Shown one piece after another: positions 55,453 to 64,000 of a stretch of DNA of 64,000 nt. Source of the stretch: Pisaster brevispinus (lineage: Eukaryota > Echinodermata > Asteroidea > Forcipulatida > Asteriidae); contig JAMKCF010000002.1 in the NCBI GenBank assembly GCA_023634235.1, positions 2,257,001 through 2,321,000 of the forward strand, given 5' to 3'. The notes beneath the pieces are model-generated. The model searched no databases, was not told the origin of the DNA, and saw only the letters and a list, made by a program, of their open reading frames with translations. The translations under genes and the position numbers were made by a program. Each line of letters opens with the position of its first letter. Within the stretch, counting starts at the first letter, position 1.

Positions 55453-57295
55453 AAAAAATTAAGGGCAAATCCTGTAATGGTGAATCAACTACCAGCAGTT
55501 GACTTAACATTGACACAGTTACACAGCGGTTCTATTTTTAAACAAATACATTATCCAAGTATATAACAATTCAGCCCCCACTGCATGTAGGTGTACCACA
55601 AACGACAGGCAGGGAAGCCAACTTTGGCTTCCCATTGACACGCACACAAACGTGTGCACTTTCCCATCTTTTATGTAAAAACCAAATTGTGAATGAAATT
55701 TTCGTATTGACGAATGACCCTGAGCGTTCTTTTCAAGATAGTCTGCGGGAACACAATGGCCGAGCCTCGTTCTTTGAACGTCAGCGAGTGTCTGGTGTGA
55801 AATTCTACAGGTAGCCAATCGTGATTGTTGAGCTCCTAAAGTAATAAACTGCCACAGGTGAGGCCCGGGTGGGCTCATATGGAGCAGTGTGTAACAGGAT
55901 GCATAGGTGGAAAAACCTAGGAAACATCCGCTTGTGTATTTTGTAACAAACATCAAGTGCCAGCGCGGGGAAAAATCTAACGTACCATGCCAGGAACATT
56001 GTGCCGGTTGACGAGCCGATTGTGGCAAGGTGTAACTAACCAACAATGTAAAGTAACATACTCCGTTGTCAACACGAGCCTACACAAATATTTTGATCCA
56101 TGTTCTATTTTGTCTCTAACATTTTTTTTGAACTTACAACCTTGTTGATCAACACCAAGGTTGGAAAACAAGTTTTCTCCCTGCTGTATAGATTCATAAC
56201 AGAATTTGCTTCTAAGTTTTGAGGAATTTACGATTTTTGAAAGGTCTTTATTGTCAAGAAGGTGTCGGTGTGATTGGATTTTATTTTGAGTCTGAACTTT
56301 TAATGTATCATCCACTTAATAACAAAGAAAGTTTTTCCTGCCCTTCCGGAAAGTCTAAATGTTGCATTTTGGCGATCGAATTCAGTTGGGACAACAATGG
56401 TCGCCTGGTGGCCCTATAGTGCTCTATGCCCACTGCAGGCGCGCTCAGTCAAGATTTAATTTATAGCGCCATGTACCACTCGGGGCTACCCATAATACTA
56501 CCTCAAACAAGAACTCTTCTTGAACGGGTCTCCCTAGTGTAATATCCCCCCGTCCCTCCCAGGCATAAGGATCCAAAATGGGACACTCTTTTTTGTAACA
56601 ATGCAAGCCTAAATCAGCCATTTAGCCTAACTCTCGGTGTCTTGTGTTTGAGAGGAAGTAGAGCTCTTTAGAAAGCGAGGAATTAGCATGAACTGCCAGG
56701 GGGTGCAACGCTAAGTGAATCCATACCCTACAATGAGGTGGGAGTTTGCACCATTTAGGGTTTGTCTGGTACCAAAGGGGGCCCTTTTTGTTCCATCTTC
56801 AGCTCTGTATCGGGAGAAAATTGGTATTTGTATACCAGTTAAAAGACCTTTCTTTTCGTTCGGCCGCTCTCACAGCCGGAGTCAGTTGCTCATTGCTTCT
56901 CGGAGAGATTGGTACATAATACCGTGCATGACAACTACCCGTACGGTACGGATCAGAGTTTGCTGTAGCTATTGTCCAAAAACTTAAGTCTATTGCCTGC
57001 ACAGAAAATGTCACCCTAGTTTCACTGTTAGAGTGCACGGCTTTCTCCACTGGATGCTCTTTGGTTCCTCCATGACACCATGAAAGCTTAAATCTCACTT
57101 TTTCTTCAAATTGTTTGGAGTTGAATTTTTTTTTAAAGGGAAGTTATCTTGCTGAAGTGGATGTTCTCCCCTTCTGCTTGCCTCCCAGGTTTATAGTGGA
57201 GACAGGAAAAGTGTAAACTACAATCCCGATCAAAAGGCTTGGGCCAACTGACATACCCTCCCCCGTCCTCCCTTTCTTTATAAGAAATCTTTATT

Positions 57296-57440
57296 AGAAC
57301 AAAGATATTACAAAATAGAGAGACCCCCAACATAGGGCTAGATAGCTCAGTTTGTAGAGCGCCGGCACGTTAAACTGGAGGTCGTTGGTTCGATTCCCGC
57401 TCTAGTCAACTTTTCTTTGTTCAACCCCAAATTATAAAAA
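57296..57440 (+). mobile_element. tRNA-TIR element (SINE-C)
   Basis: AGAACAAAGATATTACA left arm, TAGCTCAGTTTGTAGAGC and GGTTCGATTCCCGC core, AGTCAACTTTTCTTTGTTC right arm. Confidence 0.7.
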
Positions 57441-58892
57441 AAAGTTACCCAATCAGTTTCCCTTTGATAATTATTACAAATTGGGTTTTTGGGGTAAAAT
57501 TGTGCTGCAAATCATCCCCTCTATCTCCCTACTGTCAAGATCACAGCACCCATGGTTACTGCAAGTTACTTTTCGTTGTTCATAATCATTTTGTATTGAA
57601 TTATTTGGACTTTTTTTCTCTGAGTTGTCCGGCTTGGCTTGAAGGTGGGTGTGGCACATCCCTCTTTGGGGAGGGTTTCGTTTGGTCTTTTATTGGTCAA
57701 GTGGTTTTGTGAACCAAATGGTCAGCCATTTTGAAAGTGAATTTCTGTCAGTATATTGGCTTTCCCTGCTTGGGTTCTTCTGCTTTTTGTTTTGTCTCTA
57801 ATCCCGCTGGAGGTTGTTCCTACTGGCCCAGCCGGGTTTGCTCAGTACTTTGTTTAATATTTCTTTAAAATTTGCATTATTCTTAATTTTTCTAAAATGT
57901 TTCCTGGCGATTAAAATGAAATGAGATTATCTGTTTCATCAGCTATTGATTTGGTATCACTGAAGGAGGAAAAAAACTAGTACTGGTTTTCCGAATGACC
58001 ATTTCCTCAAAGTCTTAACCGATAATCTGCTTCACAATGGTTTTTTTATACTTTTTTGGTCAACACAAAGACATATGATCTGGACTTAGAAATGGACCCC
58101 ATGCTGTATTATTGACTCTGGCATTCATGCTAGTCTGGCTCACCCAACTTAACAGTCAAAACCGGTGTGTGTGCCAAGCCAAAATATTGACATTTCTTGG
58201 TCCAGAAGGCATTTTTCATTGTGCTGGAGAATTCCTCCCCCCCTCGCTCTTTTTTCTTTTCTCGTTCGTTCGTTGGAACTTTCACTGACCCCTTGTCCTG
58301 TGTTTAGCTATCAACTGATCGCCCCCCCCCCACTCCGCCAGAAAATACAATAGGATTCGTGAAACCCAATCTGGATATGAGTATTTGGGGGGGGGGGGTT
58401 AGCCAAGCTTGCACGAGGGCTCGAGTACGATGGTGCAGAATGGAACACTGAGATCAGTTGGAACAACAGTTCCAGAGAGTCAGTTTGCTCTCAGGCTTTC
58501 GGAAGGCAAGGATTTGCGATTTTTGTGGTTAGGGGAACCGGATGGTTGGGGGCCCTGTGTATTTAATCTGTTGACCTTTGGAACAGGAATAAAAATAAAT
58601 GTTTTCCGAACGCGAAGGAAATCTGCCTTGAGACCTAAACAAATGCGTTGACAACGTGTAATAGAGTATTTCAGTCTGCTGACTAAATTAATCTATGTAC
58701 TGTAGAGCGCAAAACATTTGCACAGGATGCTAACTTGTACTTTTTTAAGTGTCAAAAGCAATTCACAACACCCTCCTTATCACATTTTGGTGTAGGATTA
58801 AATCAAAATATTATTTGTTATCCTGGATGCATCTGTTGCATTGTTTGTGGTAATCGCTGTGCTAATTATAGGATTTTGGCCTCTTCACCAGG

Positions 58893-58967
58893 CGCGTTCT
58901 GTGGTCTAGTGGTTAAGATACCGGCTCCAGAACCTGGGGGGTTGTGGGTTTGAATCCCACTGAGTGA
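58893..58967 (+). mobile_element. Single tRNA-like sequence, probable SINE head
   Basis: A box (TGGTCTAGTGG) and B box (GGTTTGAATCC) are good but the acceptor ends do not pair and no T-run follows, so it is not a functional tRNA. Confidence 0.5.
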
Positions 58968-59062
58968 TTATCACACAGTGGTGTGTGGTTAACCATGGTT
59001 AAACCAAAATACACATTTATCACCCTTCTTGTATAGTGGAATGACTTAATTACGATGTATTC

Positions 59063-59350
59063 TCATCCTTGTTGGCTAGTGGTCAAGGGCAGGGGACTCA
59101 AGCTCTGGTGCTTCTGATCAGCAGAGTGTGGGTTCGAGTCCCGGTCGTGGCACTTGTGTCCTTAAGCCAGACACCTACATGTAACCATTATTGCTTGGTC
59201 CTTCTGATCAGGCATAAAACGGTAGGTCCCATGTGTTGCGTAATGAATGTGAAAGAACCCAGATTTATCACTAAGAGAAGGGGTTTGCCTGAATGTTTCT
59301 GGCAGTGGCTGTTGAGTGTTGCAGCACGCAGCACCTCGTAAAACTCAGCT
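59063..59350 (+). mobile_element. SINE-A copy
   Basis: GGGGACTCAAGCTCTGG, GGGTTCGAGTCCCGG, GGCACTTGTGTCCTTAAGC, CCCATGTGTTGCGTAATG, AGCACCTCGTAAAAC. Confidence 0.75.
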
Positions 59351-59369
59351 CAGCTTTTAACAGGCCTTG

Positions 59370-59490
59370 GATCTTGTTCATGAAGGAGCCTGGCAAAGGT
59401 TTTCCTTTCTGTGGGAGAAATGTGAATACCAAAGGGAGCAGAAGCAAGGGGCAATTGCCATGGGTGTCTTGGATTCACTGAATCCTACAG
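59370..59490 (+). repeat. Repeat family G fragment
   Basis: CATGAAGGAGCCTGGCAAAGG, GGGCAATTGCCATGGGTG. Family member with altered left half. Confidence 0.4.
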
Positions 59491-60429
59491 GTCTGTTGCG
59501 AGTCAAAAAATTGGCAACAGAAGTAGTTGCATCCTAGCTTCTTGTCATTTCCTCAGTGCTCTTTCCTTAAATTTTTATATTCATCCCCGAAGTGTGTTTT
59601 ACAAAGGGAGAAACTGAAACTGCCCTTCCTTTTCCAAGAAGGCAGGATCAGGCCTAGCCTGCCCACTGTTATACCAGACAGAAGATGGTGGCCACACAAG
59701 CACAGAATGCTGTGGTAAGAAATACATGTACCATGAAATCAGGCCCCAAGTCTCTTAATTTGCAGCGCTCAATTAGTAATTGTGCATGGATAGTGCATGT
59801 ACCCTGTAACCTCCACCATTCGAAGTCTCCAATCCAGCAGTACACTCTGAACAACCCCATACCAAGGCCCAAACACTGCGCTTTATTTATAACAGAAGGC
59901 TTTTATTGAATTTCTAATGAGGCGCTAATGCCTGAAGATGCCAAGCTATTAAAAGACAACAAAGCTTTCCCCCAATCCTGTGCAGCTAATCAGATCAGTG
60001 GGTTGATGAAATCAACCAAGAAAACAAGAAGCTGCATCTCCGGTTGAGTATTAGGTAGATTGAGTTATTCATTCAGAGCCATTGTGGAGCATTCAGTAGA
60101 CATTAAGTGCAGAAGTGGGTCCTGATGTAATGCGGTCCACACAGGATCACAAACAATCCCGGTCAGTACTTTCAGTTTGTCACTGACCACAGACCCTCCA
60201 GTGAGTCACCTCACCCATAGAGAGGTAGCCTTACCCCCCCCCCCCCTGCGTTTTATGTTTACACCAGTGGATCCATTGTGAGGAGTCTGTGGTCAGACTG
60301 TAATTATTACACTCATCTCCATTCTTCAGAGGATCTGTGTGTAGTCACTACCAGACTACCTGTGCCAAGTTGTGTTTTAATCCGCTCAAAAGAGCAGAAA
60401 AACTTGCCTTGTAAACGAATCAGTGTTTT

Positions 60430-60800
60430 CCCTTTTAGACAGTGGTCTGCTGGCCAAAAATGCAAGTTAAAACTGCCAAGGACCAGTCAAAAATATCTCC
60501 AATGGGGGACTTTGGGAGACTCTAGGTGGCAGCAGACTTACCAGGTAAATCCATCGTTGTTGGAAGTGTGCGCATGCTCAGAAGGACTGAAACAATGGAA
60601 ATTGACCTGGTAAAGTCTGCTGCCACCTAGTGTTCAAAAATCTCCCATTGGTCCAACTGGCTAGTTTAACATTTGAATCGATGAATCCTTCAAACTTCAA
60701 GTCCCACAGTATTGAAAGGTAACCATAAAACAGTGACCAGTGAAAAAGCTTGGCAAGCTCACTGGTCCCCATGGCTAGTCAAGTTGAAAAAGTTCTGGGC
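60430..60800 (+). repeat. Repeat family P copy split by MITE-S
   Basis: TTTTAGACAGTGGTCTGCTGG, GACCAGTCAAAAATATC, then the insertion, then TGGTCCAACTGGCTAGTTT and AAGCTCACTGGTCCCCATGG. Confidence 0.6.
60504..60646. mobile_element. MITE-S copy, 143 bp
   Basis: Same length as 9123-9265. TAGGTGGCAGCAGACTTACC on the left; right end inverse of GGGAGATTTTTGAACAC. Nested in family P. Confidence 0.7.
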
Positions 60801-61029
60801 AATCCCTGATAATTAGCAAGAATCACTCACAAACAATGAAGTTAATGAATTGTTGGCAGGCAATGTGATTCTGCTGTAGGCAATGTTATTCCTTATGGAA
60901 AGCAGATATTTGAAACATGTTTTATTTTTTTTGGGGGGACAAAGTCACAGTTCAGGCCCTTTGAATAAGAAGATTTGAATGCTCTGGTCAAGACAATAAT
61001 GCAGATTTACCCCCACAGACCTGACGCTT

Positions 61030-61185
61030 CCTAGAAAGAGCAAGGGCACCAAGGCATTTTCTCATTGGTTGAGGGCACCTCTTTGATGAAAATTGTAAAT
61101 TGCTACTGGATCATTTTAAGGGCACCAGGGCAATGACATGGGGCAACGGAGGCAATTGCTTCCATTGTCTCTTTGAGGTGGCCTG
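61030..61185 (+). repeat. Repeat family G copy
   Basis: AAGAGCAAGGGCACCAAGGC, AAGGGCACCAGGGCAATGAC, TGAGGTGGCCTG. Confidence 0.55.
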
Positions 61186-61625
61186 CCCACACCTACAAAT
61201 GTACATACTCTCGTCTTCCAGACCCATGCCTTGGTCTTTCTTGATTTTGAAATTTAATGGATTTATTAGGCAGGGTGACGTTCTGAAATTAGGCTTGCAA
61301 CTTTTCAGCTGAGTGCCTGGTTTTAGGTTTCTTAGCTGTGGCGTTGAAAACTTCAAAATACATTCTGAAAGCCTAGCTGTGCCTGGCACTTTCCTCTTTT
61401 GTTGTTGTCGACAAACTGCAGTTGCACGCTTTAAAAAATTAAATGTGAAGTTTCGGGCTAACATGCCCAGCACAACGAAGACAGACTGGTCGAAATCTAT
61501 CACAAAATTACTGCACCTTTAAAAAAAAGGCGGAGCGAAATAGTTTGATCTTGATGCATATTAGATTTATTCTCCAAATTATTAAATCTCCCTCGGGGAA
61601 AATACAAAATTAGGTTACAGCCTGA

Positions 61626-61631
<6 letters not shown>

Positions 61632-61657
<26 letters not shown>
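61632..61657 (+). repeat. Poly-T tract
   Basis: About 26 consecutive T. Confidence 0.9.
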
Positions 61658-61989
61658 CCCGTCTTCTTCGTGGAGCTCGTCTGCTGGGGGTAGCGCCACT
61701 GTTTGCCATTGTATACATCCAATATTCAGCGAGATCATACCCCTCGTGTCAAGTGTTATCATGAGTGCTATCGGTGGCTTAAAACGATGGCCGAGACATT
61801 AGCTGAGATGGTGGCGCAGCGCCTGGGGGGCAGGAAGAACACTCTTCAGAATATTTGAAGTGATAGCCTGCACTACTCGCGCCCATATATCTTGATATCT
61901 CAACTTGTGAAATATTATTACTTGGTGTGACTGAGCACTCTCCTTAAAGGTATTATTATACAGGATCGGTGGAGCTGACAAAATAGTCA

Positions 61990-62095
61990 CAGTGGTATTT
62001 GGTTTTATGGGATCAACCGTGTACTGAAGACGGTCAGAGCACACTGATCGAAACGTCGAGCGGAAACCGGCTCTTCTCGGAGCCGCCACTACTCA
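61990..62095 (+). mobile_element. Probable retroelement end with hammerhead-like core
   Basis: CTGAAGA at 62024-62030, stem GGTCAG (62032-62037)/CTGATC (62044-62049), GAAAC at 62050-62054. Followed by a GC-rich inverted repeat (CGGCTC..GAGCCG). Resembles Penelope-like element ends; family uncertain. Confidence 0.4.
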
Positions 62096-62164
62096 CAAAA
62101 GAGATTTGTTACATGGTGTCACCGCAAAAATTATACCTACTTAACCATGTACAGGAAATAACAA

Positions 62165-62460
62165 ACCTGTTAACATTCGTCGATCTGCTTGTGCTCCTAA
62201 ACTTTGGAACACTTTACCTAATAACATTAGATGCTGTAGTTCTCTTCCATTGTTTAAAAACTTGCTGAAAACTCATTTATTTAACTCCACATGCACTTAG
62301 CTTGTAACATGTCTTTGATTATTCATTGTATAATTGTCTTTGTATTCTATATTTCTCTTTTGTTGCTTATATGTTTTGTTTTTTGTTCTGCGCCTCGGAA
62401 TAGGGTCTTGTACGCTAGATAGATGGCGCATTATAAATGCATTGTTATTATTATTATTAT
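62165..62460 (+). mobile_element. LINE 3' end with (ATT)n tail
   Basis: The plus frame reads RRSACAPKLWNTLPNNIR followed by SLPLFKNLLKTHLF, the typical C-terminus of CR1/L2-type LINE proteins. A 3' UTR follows, ending GGCGCATTATAAATGC and (ATT)n at 62445-62459. Confidence 0.7.
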
Positions 62461-64000
62461 GAGTCAGGAGAAAATAGTAAAAAACACATTGTCCTGAATT
62501 TTGTTGTTGTAACAACCAAAATCAGCTGTTGCGTTTTTAAAGGTTTTCAGATATAGTTTTCTCAAATATGATTTTGATACAAAGGGAAATATTTGACCAA
62601 AAAAAAAAACGGTTCTAGTATGAACTTCATAATCAGTTAGTTTTTAGACTAAAGTTAAAGAATGTTTTTTTTAACCCTACCAATCCTGTAAAAACACCTT
62701 TAAAAATGTAAGTCAGTTCTGTTGTGTATCATTTGTAAAAATGTTTTTACAGATAAAGGTTATAATCAATACTATTATTCTACAGATATCGTTACTGTTT
62801 ATCAAAAGTAACAAATCTGCACCACAGCCAAAATGTCTGTGTATGGAGAAAAATCAAGTTTGAAGTTGAACTGTTTTTCAAACTGCTGTTTTGGAGACTG
62901 CTTGCACTTTTTGTTTTGAATTTTACGTACTAAAATAAAGCTGACTGCTCTTCAGTCATACAGAATTATCAAGGTGTTTTTCTATCTTGCACCTGTTTTG
63001 AGGAGGTATTCATTCCTAAGCACATTCATCAAACCAAAAAAAAAGGGAAAGAAACAGCACGCAGAGCACTGTGTACACACCCGTGCATTGAGATTAGTTG
63101 GTTCAGGAAATGGCTAAGCTTAAATAGGTTAACAGATTCGTCGGTTCGTGAAAATGCAAAAGTCACGCATGCATGCCTGGCACCGTGCCAGCGCTATGTA
63201 TTTCAATTGATAAAGTGGTGAATCTTAATTGTCACTTTGGGAAAAAACGCAAAATGATTCATCGTTCATGCTAACTAGTGTAATTACGAAGTTATTGCGT
63301 GTAGGTCCTGCAACTTGCTGAAAATGCTCAGTGGATATGGCAAGAATTTGTACGAGAATCAATTCACCAAATTTTGTGAGTTTTGACACATTTTTGTGAA
63401 AGCAATGACAATATGAACGGTCTGTGATCTGAAGGGTTAACAAGAGAATTTGCAATTATTAAATAGTTAGATATGATATGGTACTTTCTGATCCTGTGTA
63501 GACCAATGTACATGTACCGGAGTTCCGTTGTGCATCACACTTACTACAGACATGTTTTGATGTGTTTCACGTAATTGATAACTCCGAGTGACGAGATGAG
63601 GAGATGCAAAAATGTCTTGTATGCACTTTCCAAAGGTCGAAGTTGTTATGATGTCATACACCAAGCGGTGCTGAGTTTCACTGTAGTCTCGCACACCTTA
63701 CTGGTGCAAGAAGTACAAAGACATTCACGTCCTAACCAGCCAGAATCTTGTCACTTGGCATGCACGGCTTCGAGCCTGTACGAACCTAATACCTATTTTG
63801 AAATTTGTACGCAGTGACAGAGAGCTCATGCCGGGATAAATTCTCACGGTTAAAAGGGAATCTCTTGTCTGTTACACACTATGAGTTAAACAAAATAGGT
63901 GATTTTTGTTTATTTGTTTTCACCGTTTGTTGGTTCCTTTCTTTTTTGTTGTGGGCCACACACACATGGCAACTGTTGCAGTTCATGTGGCACAGACCTT
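62461..64000. other. Right end of window, no feature recognised
   Basis: AT-rich, no exon, SINE or TIR element identified. Confidence 0.4.

Larger units (their letters stand above)
42023..64000 (+). other. Probable intron 1 of agrin gene, repeat-bearing
   Basis: Starts at the GTAAGC donor at 42023. Over 22 kb no ORF on either strand carries recognisable cysteine-rich agrin modules or any other known domain. Content is AT-rich unique sequence plus the SINE, MITE and LINE relics listed separately. A separate gene without recognisable homology could be missed. Confidence 0.45.

Noticed and set aside
55519..56046. 175-codon minus-strand ORF
   Set aside because: No recognisable domain, low-complexity residue pattern atypical of a coding exon, no supporting splice context, and neighbouring DNA is repeat-bearing.

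Overview
This is a eukaryotic nuclear window. Its genes are split by many introns with GT/AG boundaries, the intergenic DNA is AT-rich, and there are dense tRNA-derived SINEs, miniature inverted-repeat elements and LINE relics. Protein content (NEURL4, ING4/5, RPL22/eL22, GPS2, agrin NtA) and the repeat families point to a non-vertebrate deuterostome, most likely an echinoderm and perhaps a sea star. That taxon call is inference from gene structure and remembered repeat style, not from a search.

Layout, left to right. (1) 423-7967, minus strand: the first nine coding exons of a NEURL4-type protein (two complete Neuralized homology repeats and the start of a third); the 3' part of the gene lies left of base 1. 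(2) 8375-8446, plus: an intact tRNA-Pro(TGG), divergent from NEURL4. (3) 12780-17916, minus: a complete seven-exon ING4/5-type chromatin reader with a C-terminal PHD finger. (4) 20517-24788, minus: a complete four-exon ribosomal protein eL22 gene with a tiny first coding exon and a TOP-like start; its 2.7-kb first intron holds two well-preserved non-autonomous transposons. (5) 26245-35779, plus: a complete eleven-exon GPS2 gene, divergent from RPL22. (6) 41575-42022, plus: a signal peptide plus agrin-type NtA domain in one exon with a strong splice donor; the remaining 22 kb to the window end shows no recognisable exon and is read as intron 1.

Every coding exon junction below was checked for phase: the exons of NEURL4, ING, RPL22 and GPS2 join in frame, with no stop until the natural end. 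The genes are ordinary housekeeping or signalling genes: ubiquitin-pathway scaffold, H3K4me3 reader, ribosome, NCoR/HDAC3 corepressor, basement-membrane proteoglycan. They do not form a functional cluster, but NEURL4-GPS2 and RPL22-AGRN are also linked in human, so the window may keep old linkage.

The most unusual material is in the repeats. A palindromic MITE family is flanked by a direct 5-bp CCWGG duplication in nearly every intact copy. A 740-bp foldback has about 322-bp near-identical arms and a 9-bp target duplication. A 902-bp element has termini that are arrays of CACTTCGTACC subrepeats. tRNA-like cores are bracketed by inverted GAACAAAG arms. A 45-bp tandem repeat copies the 5' splice site of the ING PHD exon. 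Two hammerhead-like stem cores sit in probable retroelement relics.
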